Assembly (NCBI GenBank): GCA_016223085.1
Contig: JACRPS010000006.1
Coordinates: 62,001 to 126,000, forward strand
Length of the DNA: 64,000 nucleotides
Source of the DNA: Chloroflexota bacterium
GTDB taxonomy: Bacteria > Chloroflexota > Anaerolineae > Aggregatilineales > Phototrophicaceae
Direction: 5' to 3'
Shown here: piece by piece, positions 48,699 to 61,508 of the stretch
Numbering within the stretch: the stretch's first letter is position 1
Layout of the letters: each line of letters begins with the position of its first letter
Notes under the pieces: model-generated
What the model was told of the DNA's origin: nothing
Databases searched by the model: none
The model's input: only the letters and a program-made list of their open reading frames with translations
Made by a program: the position numbers and the translations under genes

Positions 48699-50831
48699 TT
48701 GAGTTTCCCGGTGCAGGTTATCGAAACGCTTCCGGACCAGCATCTGTGGGTGCTGGAAACCCGCACTACGGCTTATGCATTTTCGTGGAACCAGCACCAT
48801 CGTCTGGAAAATGTGTACTGGGGGGCAAAGCTTGCCTGCCCTGCCGACTATGCTCCAAAAGCGTTAGGTTTCGACCCCCTGGGCAACTGGAACTTCGCGC
48901 GCAATACCCGTGAGGAATTTCCCACCTGGGGCGACTATAAGTTTAACGAACCGTGCCTGAAAGTCCGCTACAGTGATGGTGTGCGCGCCTGTCTTCTGGA
49001 CTATGCTGATTCAACAACTGCCGGCAATGATACCGAAGCAACACTGACGATTCACCTCCAGGACCCGCATTATCCCCTGCGCGTGCGCCTTATCTACAAA
49101 GTATTTGTGGATCACGATCTGATCGTCCGCAGTGCCGAAATCGAAAACACGGGGGACGACCCCGTTGAAATCGAACAGATATTGTCCGCGGCGTGGCATT
49201 TGCCACAGCGCGACTCGTATCAGCTCACAACCCTCAGTGGCAAGTGGGGCGGCGAGTTCCAGATTCAACGGGCTGATCTGCCACAGGGTAAGCAGCTTGT
49301 CGAGCGGCGGCGCGGCAGCACCGGGTACGATTCAAACCCGTTCTTTGCGCTGGACGATGGAACAGCCGGGGAAACCAGGGGCGATGTCTGGTTCGGGGCG
49401 CTCGCCTTCAGCGGCAACTACAAGCTGGTGATCGAGCGTGATGCCTTCGAGCAGGTATATGTTACGGGCGGCATCCACGATTTCGATTTCTGCTGGCGGC
49501 TGGAAGCGGGCGAGGTATTCAGGACACCGGAGTTTGTCGCCGGGTTCACCAACCAGGGATACGGCGAGGCCAGCCGCCTGCTGCACGCCTATGAAACCGC
49601 GCAGGTTGTGCCACGTGTTTCCGCACGGCAGGCGCGTCCGGTGGTGTACAACTCCTGGTACGTGACCGAATTCGACGTCAGCTTTGAAAATCAGGAAAGG
49701 GCGGCGGAACTGGCTGCGAAAATAGGGGTTGAACTGTTCGTTATGGATGATGGCTGGTTTGGTCAGCGTAACAGCGACCGGGCCGGACTTGGCGACTGGT
49801 ACGTGAACCCGGAGAAGTTCCCGAACGGGTTGGCACCACTGATCCGCCGCGTTAACGAGCTAGGCATGGAGTTTGGCATCTGGGTGGAGCCAGAAATGGT
49901 CAACCCGGACAGCGACCTGTACCGCGCGCACCCGGAATGGGTCTACCATTTCCCCAATCGCCCGCGCAGTCTGGGACGCAACCAGTATGTCCTTAATGTC
50001 TCACGTCCCGATGTGCAGCAGTTCATCCTCAACTTCATGAACGACCTGCTGTCGAACAACAACATTAAATTCATCAAGTGGGATATGAACCGCCATTTCA
50101 GCGAGCCGGGTTGGCCCGATGCGCCGGAAGGACGCGACCGCGAAATCTGGGTGCGTCATACGCGTGGTGTCTATGAAATTTTGCGCCAACTGCGCGAGAA
50201 ATATCCGCAGGTGCTGTTTGAGTCCTGTTCCGGCGGTGGCGGGCGCGTTGATCTCGGTGTGATGCCGTATGTTGAACAATTCTGGATGAGCGATAACACC
50301 GACCCCTACGATGACCTGTTCATTCAGGAAGGGTTTTCGCTCGCCTATGCTCCGCTCACGCGCATGATGTGGGTCACGGACACCAACGGCATTAACGGAC
50401 GGAGTTATTCGCTTGATTTCCGGTTTCATCTGGCGATGATGGGTGTGCTGGGTATGGGCGCTGACCTCACCCGGTGGTCACAGGCCGATTTGAGTCGGGC
50501 GGCGGAATTGATCGCGCTCTATAAAGACATTCGGGAAACGATGCAGTTCGGCGCATTCTACCGGCTGCGCTCCCCGCGCGAAAGCGCGCTCAGCGCGTTT
50601 CAGTTTATCCATCCTTCAGGCCGCGAGGCGGTCGTGATCATCTTCCTGAGTCAATCGCGGTTTGGTTATTTCTCTACTCCAGTTCACCTTCAGGGGCTTG
50701 ATCCAAACGCGCGCTATGTGGCGGAGGGATGGGACGAACCCTGGAGTGGACAGGCATTGATGAAACGTGGTTTGCCGGTCGCGCTCAAAGGATCATTTGT
50801 CAGCCAGCTAATTCGGCTCTCACGAGTATAG
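48699..50831 (+). CDS. GH36 alpha-galactosidase
   Basis: The 710-residue enzyme has an N-terminal beta domain and a GH36/clan D TIM barrel from about 310. The catalytic nucleophile is in FIKWDMNRHF and the acid/base Asp in QFWMSDNTDPYD; ELFVMDDGWFGQRN and FESCSGGGGRVDLGVM are further barrel motifs. It releases alpha-linked galactose from melibiose, raffinose or stachyose. No signal peptide: a cytoplasmic enzyme acting on imported oligosaccharides. It starts with TTG preceded by AGGAGGGG. First gene of the alpha-galactoside module. Confidence 0.95.
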   Translation: MSFPVQVIETLPDQHLWVLETRTTAYAFSWNQHHRLENVYWGAKLACPADYAPKALGFDPLGNWNFARNTREEFPTWGDYKFNEPCLKVRYSDGVRACLLDYADSTTAGNDTEATLTIHLQDPHYPLRVRLIYKVFVDHDLIVRSAEIENTGDDPVEIEQILSAAWHLPQRDSYQLTTLSGKWGGEFQIQRADLPQGKQLVERRRGSTGYDSNPFFALDDGTAGETRGDVWFGALAFSGNYKLVIERDAFEQVYVTGGIHDFDFCWRLEAGEVFRTPEFVAGFTNQGYGEASRLLHAYETAQVVPRVSARQARPVVYNSWYVTEFDVSFENQERAAELAAKIGVELFVMDDGWFGQRNSDRAGLGDWYVNPEKFPNGLAPLIRRVNELGMEFGIWVEPEMVNPDSDLYRAHPEWVYHFPNRPRSLGRNQYVLNVSRPDVQQFILNFMNDLLSNNNIKFIKWDMNRHFSEPGWPDAPEGRDREIWVRHTRGVYEILRQLREKYPQVLFESCSGGGGRVDLGVMPYVEQFWMSDNTDPYDDLFIQEGFSLAYAPLTRMMWVTDTNGINGRSYSLDFRFHLAMMGVLGMGADLTRWSQADLSRAAELIALYKDIRETMQFGAFYRLRSPRESALSAFQFIHPSGREAVVIIFLSQSRFGYFSTPVHLQGLDPNARYVAEGWDEPWSGQALMKRGLPVALKGSFVSQLIRLSRV

Positions 50832-50967
50832 TTCGTGGCAACAGTGCACGGCAGCCGTCGTGTGTCCTGACCCTGGTAAAAGAAAGGAGCAGACAACGGG
50901 TTTCAAGAATCACACCACTTTGAAAAACAGGTATCGCACCGATTTGAAGGTATAGGAGTGATTTCCA

Positions 50968-52875
50968 ATGATGAAGCGTCTGTTATTGATTGCGCTGCTG
51001 GTACTCGCGCTCAGCAGCACCGTGATCGCCCAACAAACTTACAATGAAGCGCCTGCCCTGGCCGAAAAGGTGGCTGCTGGCGAACTGCCGCCAGTGGAAG
51101 AACGGCTGCCCCCCGAACCGCTGGTGATCGAGCCGGTGGAACAGGTCGGTGAATATGGCGGCACCTGGCGTATGCTTGACCAGAACAACGAGCTTGGCTT
51201 CACGCTGATGACGACGGGCGTCGAGGGTTTCCTCAAGTGGAACCGCGATGCTTCGGGCTTCCGCCCCAACGTGCTGGAGTCGTGGGAGTGGAACGACGAC
51301 GCTACCGAGGTCACGGTGCATTTCCGTGAAGGCATCCGCTGGTCGGACGGCGAACCGCTGACCGTTGATGATTACCTGTTCTGGTGGAACGACATGGTGC
51401 TCGACGAGACCGTGCCGCTTGATCCCGCCTCTGGCACGGTTGTGGGCGGCGAGCTGATGACGCTGGAGAAGATTGACGATTACACGCTCAAGTTCACCTT
51501 CGCCGCGCCGAACCCGCTGTTCCTCGAAGCCCATTCACGTGGTCCGTGGAATTCGTCTCAATCGCTGGTGCCGGAACACTATATGCGTCAGTTCCATCCC
51601 CGCTACAACTCTGAAGTTACCGACACCACCGAGTTGATGAACCGCTATAATACCTCAACCCGTCTCCACTACCCGGATATGCCGACGATTGGCCCCTGGA
51701 TGGTGACAAACTACGTCCCCGACCAACTGGCGACCTTCACGCGCAACCCGTATTACTGGAAGGTGGATACCGAGGGCAACCAACTGCCGTACATTGATAA
51801 CATTCAGGTCGAGATCGCTTCGGGGCCAGTACCGGAACAGGTTGCGCTCAAGGCGATTGCCGGCGAACTGGACATGCAGGTTCGTGACGTCGCCCTGCAG
51901 GATGTCCCGCTCATTCTGGAAAACGCCGAGGCGGGCAACTACCGCGTCATCATGTGGGATCGCGGCGACTTTGCCTGGCCCTGGCTGATGCTGATGTACG
52001 ACCTGGCCGACGATGGGCTGGAAGACCTGATGTACACGCAGGAATTCCGGCAGGCCCTGTCGGTAGCGATCAACCGCGACCGCATCAACGAAGTGACCGC
52101 GCTGGGTCTTGCCACGCCGCGCCAGTTCTCCATGCTCCCGCAGGCGGAAGAATTCCAGAGTCCGGAAGGCCAGGCGCTGTACGAGGAATGGGCAAATTCC
52201 TACATCGAGTACGACCCTGAACAGGCGGCCAGCCTGCTCGACTCCATTGGCGTGGTGGATACGGATGGTGATGGTTTCCGCGAACGCCCCGATGGCACGC
52301 CGCTGGAGCTGGTTGTCACCACCTTCCCCGATAATCCGAAGGTGGATCAGACCCTGGAACTGCTTCAGCAGGACTGGCAGGCGGTGGGCATCAAGACGGC
52401 TCTCAACCTCATGACGTGGGACGAATATACGACGGCCAATCAGGCCGGCGAGGTTCAAATCTTCGCATGGCCCAGCGCGGCGGGATGGGGTCTTCTGTCC
52501 GCGCCGACCGTATGGGCGCCCATCGAAGGTGTGCAGTGGTCAATGGCAGGTATGAACATCGGGCAGTATTATCAGACCGGCGGCGCCGAAGGTGTCCCGC
52601 CGCGCGAAGGCTCGATGCTCGAACGGCTGCAGGAGGCTTACAGCCGTGCGGTTTCGGCGACCACCGCCGAAGAACGGAACGCCGCGCTGCTGGCCGCCTA
52701 TCGCATCCATATTGACGAAGGTCCGATCACTATCGGCACGATTGGTCAGCACCCCAGCCCGGTGGTAGTGCGGAACAACTTCCGCAACGTGCCGGAGACC
52801 GGTCTCGTCGCGTCATGGGACCTCGGTTATCCGGGAACTGCCGATCCCGAGCAGTTTTTCTTCGATCAGGAATAG
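50968..52875 (+). CDS. ABC transporter substrate-binding protein, family 5 (Opp/Dpp type)
   Basis: The 635-residue protein has a signal peptide (MKRLLLIALLVLALSSTVIA) without a lipobox, then a family-5 binding protein fold. Features include DQNNELGFTLMTTGVEGFLKWN, VTVHFREGIRWSDGEPLTVDDYLFWWN, and LPYIDNIQVEIASGPVPEQVALKAIAGELDMQ. EFRQALSVAINRDRINEV is the typical third-quarter motif. It collects a substrate outside the cell for the DppBCDF-type complex that follows. In alpha-galactoside systems such as Sinorhizobium AgpA, binding proteins of this peptide-type family carry sugars, so galactosides are the likely ligand. Confidence 0.9.
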   Translation: MMKRLLLIALLVLALSSTVIAQQTYNEAPALAEKVAAGELPPVEERLPPEPLVIEPVEQVGEYGGTWRMLDQNNELGFTLMTTGVEGFLKWNRDASGFRPNVLESWEWNDDATEVTVHFREGIRWSDGEPLTVDDYLFWWNDMVLDETVPLDPASGTVVGGELMTLEKIDDYTLKFTFAAPNPLFLEAHSRGPWNSSQSLVPEHYMRQFHPRYNSEVTDTTELMNRYNTSTRLHYPDMPTIGPWMVTNYVPDQLATFTRNPYYWKVDTEGNQLPYIDNIQVEIASGPVPEQVALKAIAGELDMQVRDVALQDVPLILENAEAGNYRVIMWDRGDFAWPWLMLMYDLADDGLEDLMYTQEFRQALSVAINRDRINEVTALGLATPRQFSMLPQAEEFQSPEGQALYEEWANSYIEYDPEQAASLLDSIGVVDTDGDGFRERPDGTPLELVVTTFPDNPKVDQTLELLQQDWQAVGIKTALNLMTWDEYTTANQAGEVQIFAWPSAAGWGLLSAPTVWAPIEGVQWSMAGMNIGQYYQTGGAEGVPPREGSMLERLQEAYSRAVSATTAEERNAALLAAYRIHIDEGPITIGTIGQHPSPVVVRNNFRNVPETGLVASWDLGYPGTADPEQFFFDQE

Positions 52876-52944
52876 CGGATAATTAGCCCATCCGCGTGAG
52901 GGGGCGACAGAACAGCCCCCTCACCGATCGTGGGAGGACCCAGC

Positions 52945-53928
52945 ATGACCCGTTACATCGTCAGGAGGTTGCTCCAGTTTATTCCTTCGATGATTTTGAT
53001 TGCCTTTGTCGGCTTTGTCATCATGGAGCTGCCCCCCGGCGACTACGTGAGCAACTACATTCGGGCGCAGGCGCTGGCGGGTAATCAGGATATGGTGGCT
53101 CAGGAGGCGGCGCTGCGCCAGCAGTTCGGGCTGGATCAGCCGTTCCTCATCCGCTTCGCCAACTGGACCATCAACCTGATTCGCGGCGACTTCGGCATTT
53201 CGCTGGCAACCCGTATGCCCGTCAGCGAGATCATAGGCAGCAAACTGGGCGCAACGGTGGCTGTCTCGCTGTGTGTGTTCATTCTCTCGTGGGCCATTGG
53301 GATCGCGCTGGGCGTCTACTCGGCAACTCATCAATACTCCAAAACCGATAATTTCCTGACAACCATTTCCTTTATTGGCCTGGGACTGCCCGACTTTTTG
53401 ATCGCACTTGCTTTTCTGGTACTCGCCTGGCAGCTTACAGGCCAGGTGTTGACCGGGCTTCAGTCGCCGGAGTTCATCGGCAAGCCCTTCTCCATTCCGC
53501 TCCTCCTCGATTTTTTGAAACACCTGTGGATTCCCGTCACGGCAGTGGTTGTCACCGGCATGGCTTGGGTGATGCGCGTCATGCGCGGCAATCTGCTCAA
53601 CGAGCTGGGTAAAAATTATGTCACCGCCCTGCGCGCGAAAGGGGTGCCGGAACGCACCGTCATCTGGAAGCACGCCTTCCGCAACGCGCTGCATCCGCTG
53701 ATCGGAGCGCTGAGCCAGACGCTCGCCTTTCTGGTCAACGGTTTTGTGATTACAAGTGTCGTGCTTGACCTGCCGACCATTCAGGTGACGTATCTGGATG
53801 CAACCCAGGCACAGGACCTGTTCCTCGCCGGCACAATCCTGACGCTCATCGGCTTTCTGGTCCTGCTCGGTACGCTGGTGTCTGACCTGCTGCTGGCGTG
53901 GCTTGACCCACGTATCCGGTTCTCATAG
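52945..53928 (+). CDS. ABC transporter permease, DppB/OppB type
   Basis: The 327-residue permease starts TRYIVRRLLQFIPSMILIAFVGF, the family N-terminus, with GGAGG upstream. About six helices are seen, with the coupling loop NYVTALRAKGVPERTVIWKHAFRNALHPLI. It lies 69 nt behind the binding-protein gene and forms the membrane channel with the next gene product. Confidence 0.93.
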   Translation: MTRYIVRRLLQFIPSMILIAFVGFVIMELPPGDYVSNYIRAQALAGNQDMVAQEAALRQQFGLDQPFLIRFANWTINLIRGDFGISLATRMPVSEIIGSKLGATVAVSLCVFILSWAIGIALGVYSATHQYSKTDNFLTTISFIGLGLPDFLIALAFLVLAWQLTGQVLTGLQSPEFIGKPFSIPLLLDFLKHLWIPVTAVVVTGMAWVMRVMRGNLLNELGKNYVTALRAKGVPERTVIWKHAFRNALHPLIGALSQTLAFLVNGFVITSVVLDLPTIQVTYLDATQAQDLFLAGTILTLIGFLVLLGTLVSDLLLAWLDPRIRFS

Positions 53929-53945
53929 GCGTGGGGGGCAGCCGT

Positions 53946-55088
53946 ATGGAGATTTTACGCAAGACAGGCAATCAAACCGGCGCGAGGATAGCGCGCAAGG
54001 AAGACGAGGCGAAAGTTGTCTCCGTCCGCCGCCTGATGTGGCTGCGCTTCAAGCGCAATCGGCTGGCGGTCATCGGCGGAATCTTCCTGCTGCTGATGTA
54101 CCTTGCCGCCATCTTCGCCGGGTTTATCGCCCCAAACGACCCGACGATGGTTCACAGCCAGTATGTCTCGATGGCGCCACACGGACTGAATTTTGTGGAC
54201 ACGGATGGCAACTTCCACCTGATACCGTTTGTCTACGGTGTTAAGTCGGCAGTTGATCCGGCAACCTTTCGGAAAACGTTCCAGATCATCCCGGAGGAAA
54301 AATACCCGCTTCAGTTCTTCGTGCGGGGGTCAGAATACACCATTCTCGGTATTTTCAGGACTGACATCCACCTGTTCGGCGTCGAGGAACCGGGGAAGCT
54401 GTTCCTCTTTGGGACAGACACACAGGGGCGGGACATCTTCAGCCGTGTCTGGTTTGGCGCTCAGGTATCCCTGTCGGTCGGCCTGCTGGGTGTGTTCCTG
54501 ACGCTCGTGTTTGGCTCCATTATCGGCATCGCCAGCGGGTACATTGGAGGCCTGTTTGACGACATCATTCAGCGTGTCATTGAACTGCTGATGTCGTTTC
54601 CCCAACTGCCCCTGTGGCTGGCGCTGGCGGCGCTGGTGCCGGATAACTGGCCCTCCGACCGCATCTATTTTGCCATTACCATTGTGCTGGCGATTTTAAG
54701 CTGGGGCGCGCTGGCCCGTCAGACCCGCAGCATGGTCTACGCGCTGCGCGAGGCGGACTTCGTCACGGCGGCTCGTTATTCCAATTGCAGCGACTGGCGC
54801 ATCATCACCCGTCACCTGCTGCCGAACACGATGAGCCACATCATCGTCATTGCGACGACCGCCATTCCGGGCATGATTTTAGGTGAAACCGCCCTCAGCT
54901 TCCTCGGCCTGGGGATTCGGTCGCCGCTGATTAGCTGGGGGCTGCTCTTAACCGACGCGCAGCACATTCGCGTCCTGGTGCAACAGCCCTGGATTCTCAC
55001 ACCCGCCATCTTCGTCATCGCCACGATCATCGCCTTCAACTTCCTGGGTGATGGTCTGCGTGATGCCGCTGACCCCTTTGCCAAGTAG
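53946..55088 (+). CDS. ABC transporter permease, DppC/OppC type, with long external loop
   Basis: The 380-residue permease has a cytoplasmic N-terminus with SVRRLMWLRFKRNRLAVIGGIFLLLMYLAAIFAGFIAP, then a ~90-residue extracytoplasmic loop. The core follows: GTDTQGRDIFSRVWFGAQVSLSVGLLGV and the coupling loop READFVTAARYSNCSDWRIITRHLLPNTMSHIIV. It pairs with the DppB-like permease. Seventeen nucleotides separate the two genes. Confidence 0.93.
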   Translation: MEILRKTGNQTGARIARKEDEAKVVSVRRLMWLRFKRNRLAVIGGIFLLLMYLAAIFAGFIAPNDPTMVHSQYVSMAPHGLNFVDTDGNFHLIPFVYGVKSAVDPATFRKTFQIIPEEKYPLQFFVRGSEYTILGIFRTDIHLFGVEEPGKLFLFGTDTQGRDIFSRVWFGAQVSLSVGLLGVFLTLVFGSIIGIASGYIGGLFDDIIQRVIELLMSFPQLPLWLALAALVPDNWPSDRIYFAITIVLAILSWGALARQTRSMVYALREADFVTAARYSNCSDWRIITRHLLPNTMSHIIVIATTAIPGMILGETALSFLGLGIRSPLISWGLLLTDAQHIRVLVQQPWILTPAIFVIATIIAFNFLGDGLRDAADPFAK

Positions 55089-55095
55089 TGCCGGT

Positions 55096-56133
55096 ATGAC
55101 AAACATGCTGCTTCAAATTAAAGATTTGCGGACACATTTTTTCACCGAAAGCGGGGTTGTCCGCGCCGTAGATGGCGTCAGCTTTGACATCGCGCCCGGT
55201 AAAACCCTGGGTGTGGTCGGCGAGAGTGGCTGCGGCAAGTCCGTTACCGGCTACTCCATTCTCCAGCTTATTAATCCGCCCGGTCGCATCGTCGGTGGGC
55301 AAATCCTGTTTGAACGGGAGAAAAACGGGCGCAAAGAGGTGGTTGATCTGCTCAAATATGGGGCGCGCAGCGAAGACATTCGCCAGATTCGCGGCAATGA
55401 GATCGCCATGATCTTTCAGGAACCGATGACCTCGCTCGACCCGCTGTTCACGGTTGGCGACCAGCTTGCCGAGGCGATTCTTGTCCATCAGAAAGTGTCG
55501 AAGCGGAGCGCCCTGGATCGCGCTACCGAACTGCTGGATAAAGTCCGCCTGCCGCAGGCGCGCGAACTGCTGAACAAGTATCCCCACCAGTTAAGTGGCG
55601 GGATGCGCCAGCGTGTCATGATCGCCATGGCGTTAAGCGGGCAGCCCAAACTGCTGATCGCGGACGAGCCCACAACCGCGCTCGATGTGACGACCGAAGG
55701 GCAAATCCTCGACCTGATGCAAAGCCTGCAGGAAGAATTTGGCATGGCGATGCTGTTCATCACCCATGACCTGGGGGTGATCGCCGAAATGGCAGAGGAG
55801 GTTGTGGTGATGTATCTGGGCCGGGTCGTTGAAAAGACGGATGTCCGCACCCTGTTTGACGCCCCAAAACATCCTTACACACGGGCGCTGCTCGAATCGA
55901 TTCCCAAAGTAGGGCACAAACACGACGGGCCGCTGCAAACGATTGAAGGCATGGTGCCGTCACCGTTCAACATTCCGCAGGGTTGCCCCTTCCACCCGCG
56001 CTGCGCCCGGTTTATGCCCGGCATCTGTGACGAAGCCGTCCCCGCTGAAACACCGCTGGAGCGATCACATACCGTTCGGTGTTACCTCTATTCCGAACAG
56101 GCAGAAGGAGATCGTTATGGAAATCCAGCTTAA
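55096..56133 (+). CDS. ABC transporter ATP-binding protein, DppD/OppD type
   Basis: The 345-residue ATPase has Walker A VVGESGCGKSVTG, signature LSGGMRQRVMIAMAL, Walker B LLIADEPTTALD, and switch LFITHDLGVIAEM. The C-terminal GCPFHPRCARFMPGIC holds the Cys motif that binds an Fe-S cluster in OppD/DppD-like ATPases. Start 55096 or 55105 cannot be told apart. Its end overlaps the next gene by 17 nt. Confidence 0.94.
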   Translation: MTNMLLQIKDLRTHFFTESGVVRAVDGVSFDIAPGKTLGVVGESGCGKSVTGYSILQLINPPGRIVGGQILFEREKNGRKEVVDLLKYGARSEDIRQIRGNEIAMIFQEPMTSLDPLFTVGDQLAEAILVHQKVSKRSALDRATELLDKVRLPQARELLNKYPHQLSGGMRQRVMIAMALSGQPKLLIADEPTTALDVTTEGQILDLMQSLQEEFGMAMLFITHDLGVIAEMAEEVVVMYLGRVVEKTDVRTLFDAPKHPYTRALLESIPKVGHKHDGPLQTIEGMVPSPFNIPQGCPFHPRCARFMPGICDEAVPAETPLERSHTVRCYLYSEQAEGDRYGNPA

Positions 56134-57160
56134 CGCGGTGCCCCACGCAGATCGACCCCTGCTGGAAATTCTCCACCTCAAGAAGCACTATCCCGTCACG
56201 CGGGGTTTGCTGAAGCGAACGGTGGGCTACGTAAAAGCGGTGGATGACGTCAGCCTGACGATCTACCCCGGCCAGACCTTAGGGCTGGTGGGGGAAAGTG
56301 GCTCTGGCAAAACCACGCTGGCGCACAGTGTCATGCGAGGCATCACGCCGACGGCGGGATCGGTGATCTTTCATGACGACCACCTCGGCCCGGTGGATGT
56401 CGCCAGCGCTGACCCGGCGGCCCTGCGGCACGTGCGCCGCAACATGCAGATGGTGTTCCAGGATCCATTTTCATCGCTCAACCCGCGCATGACCGTACTC
56501 GACATCATCGCCGAACCCTTGCAGGTCAATCAGATTGCAAAGGGCAAAGCCGCGCAGGAGCGTGTCGCTGAACTGCTCCAGCTTGTCGGGCTGCGACCGG
56601 AGTACATGCGCCGGTTTCCACACGCCTTCAGCGGCGGGCAGCGCCAGCGCATTGTTGTTGCCCGCGCCCTGGCGCTAAATCCCCGGCTGGTGCTGCTGGA
56701 TGAACCAACCTCCGCGCTGGACGTTTCGATTCAGGCGCAGACGCTCAACCTGCTTAAGGATTTGCAGTCCCGGCTTAACCTGTCGTACCTGTTCATCTCG
56801 CACGATCTCGGTGTGGTGGAGCATGTCAGCGATACTGTGGCGGTGATGTACGTCGGTCGGGTGGTGGAAGTTGCGCCTACCCGCAAACTGTATCAGCAGC
56901 CGAAGCACCCCTATACCGAAGCCCTGTTATCCAGCATTCCCAAACCGGACCCGACGCGCAAGAAGCGGCGCATTGCCATCGCGGGCGAGATACCCAACCC
57001 GGCGAACCCGCCGCCCGGTTGCCATTTTCACCCGCGCTGCCCGTATGCCCAGCCCATCTGCGCGCACGAAGCGCCACCGCTGCGCGAAGTCACACCGGGG
57101 CAGTTTGCCGCGTGCCATTTCAGCGACGAGCTGAATCTGAAAGGGGTGAACGACTTCTAA
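56117..57160 (+). CDS. ABC transporter ATP-binding protein, DppF/OppF type
   Basis: Start 56117 has AAGGAGA. The 347-residue ATPase has Walker A LVGESGSGKTTLAH, FQDPFSSLNPRMTV (Q-loop), signature FSGGQRQRIVVARAL, Walker B LVLLDEPTSALDVS and a C-terminal GCHFHPRCPYAQPIC Cys motif. It works as a pair with the preceding ATPase. The stop overlaps the convergent AraC gene by 4 nt. Confidence 0.94.
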   Translation: MEIQLNAVPHADRPLLEILHLKKHYPVTRGLLKRTVGYVKAVDDVSLTIYPGQTLGLVGESGSGKTTLAHSVMRGITPTAGSVIFHDDHLGPVDVASADPAALRHVRRNMQMVFQDPFSSLNPRMTVLDIIAEPLQVNQIAKGKAAQERVAELLQLVGLRPEYMRRFPHAFSGGQRQRIVVARALALNPRLVLLDEPTSALDVSIQAQTLNLLKDLQSRLNLSYLFISHDLGVVEHVSDTVAVMYVGRVVEVAPTRKLYQQPKHPYTEALLSSIPKPDPTRKKRRIAIAGEIPNPANPPPGCHFHPRCPYAQPICAHEAPPLREVTPGQFAACHFSDELNLKGVNDF

Positions 57161-58089
57161 TCCCACGAGCGCGCGGGACGTTCGAAACGCTCGCCAATCT
57201 CGCCACGCGGTCTGTTTCGATACTCGGTGGGAGAAATGCCAACCACCTTCTTAAACAGGCGCGAGAAATATGCCGGGTCTTCGTAACCCAGTTCATAGCC
57301 AATCTCGCGCACCGTCATACTGGTGAGGAATAGTAACTGGCAGGCATGTTGAACCTTGAGGTGAATAAAGTAGTCCATTGGTGAATAGCCCGTCTGTTCT
57401 TTAAACAGACGCGAGAAGTGGGACAGCGACAGAGCCGCATGACGCGCCATGTCGGCAAGGGTCAGGGGTTTGCGAACATGATGATGCAGATATGCCAGTG
57501 TCGAGTCGAGATTATGGAAACGACTGGTTTGCAGCGTGGGCGAGAAAGCCCGATTGTTAAAAAACAGGCAGCCAAGCAGGTGATGCAGCGTCTGCGAGGC
57601 GTAAATCATACGCTCCAGCAGAAAGCCGGTCATCAAGGCCTTGCAGCACTCATCAAACAGGTGCGTCAGTGTTGACATGGCGTTCTCATCCACCGCCAGC
57701 GTCGGCTCTCCCTCCGCAAGCTGGTGGGCGAAGAAGTCCGCACTGCTGCCGGTGAAGTGAACCCAGTAAATTGACCAGGGCGTCGCCTCCGATGCCCAGT
57801 AGACGTGGGGGGTATTGCGCGGGATCAGCAGCGCCTGGTTGGTATGCAGCGTTCCCCGCTCACCATTCATGTCGTACCAGCCAGAACCTCGGACACAGAG
57901 GATCAGGATATGCTCGTTCGCGCCGTTTTCGCGTTCGCAGTAGTGGAACCGTGCCTCAGGATACCAGCCTACGTCGGTGGGCATGAGGGGATGAATGAGT
58001 GGATGTTCGGAGAAGCGGGGCAGCATGGGCCGGGGGATAACATAAAGGATCTGGTTTTCAAAACCTTCCCGGATTCTGATTTGCGCCAT
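57157..58089 (-). CDS. AraC-family transcriptional regulator
   Basis: The 310-residue protein (start 58089 preferred, 58116 possible) has an N-terminal cupin-like ligand domain (REGFENQILYVIPRPML, RFHYCERENGANEHILILCVRGSGWYDMNG, LIPRNTPHVYWASE) and a C-terminal double helix-turn-helix. The latter reads ADMARHAALSLSHFSRLFKEQTGYSPMDYF, then TVREIGYELGYEDPAYFSRLFKKVVGISPTEYR. It probably senses a sugar and controls the flanking operons. It is divergent from the DUF5107-TPR gene, with about 92 bases between. Confidence 0.92.
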   Translation of the reverse strand: MAQIRIREGFENQILYVIPRPMLPRFSEHPLIHPLMPTDVGWYPEARFHYCERENGANEHILILCVRGSGWYDMNGERGTLHTNQALLIPRNTPHVYWASEATPWSIYWVHFTGSSADFFAHQLAEGEPTLAVDENAMSTLTHLFDECCKALMTGFLLERMIYASQTLHHLLGCLFFNNRAFSPTLQTSRFHNLDSTLAYLHHHVRKPLTLADMARHAALSLSHFSRLFKEQTGYSPMDYFIHLKVQHACQLLFLTSMTVREIGYELGYEDPAYFSRLFKKVVGISPTEYRNRPRGEIGERFERPARSWD

Positions 58090-58181
58090 AAACCGAATAC
58101 CTGAGCTACCAGCCATTTTTGAACCATTATAGCAGACGCGCTCTTTCGAGCGGGAGCTGTCGTTGTACAAGGAGCCGTTTT

Positions 58182-61504
<3,323 letters not shown>

Positions 61505-61508
<4 letters not shown>

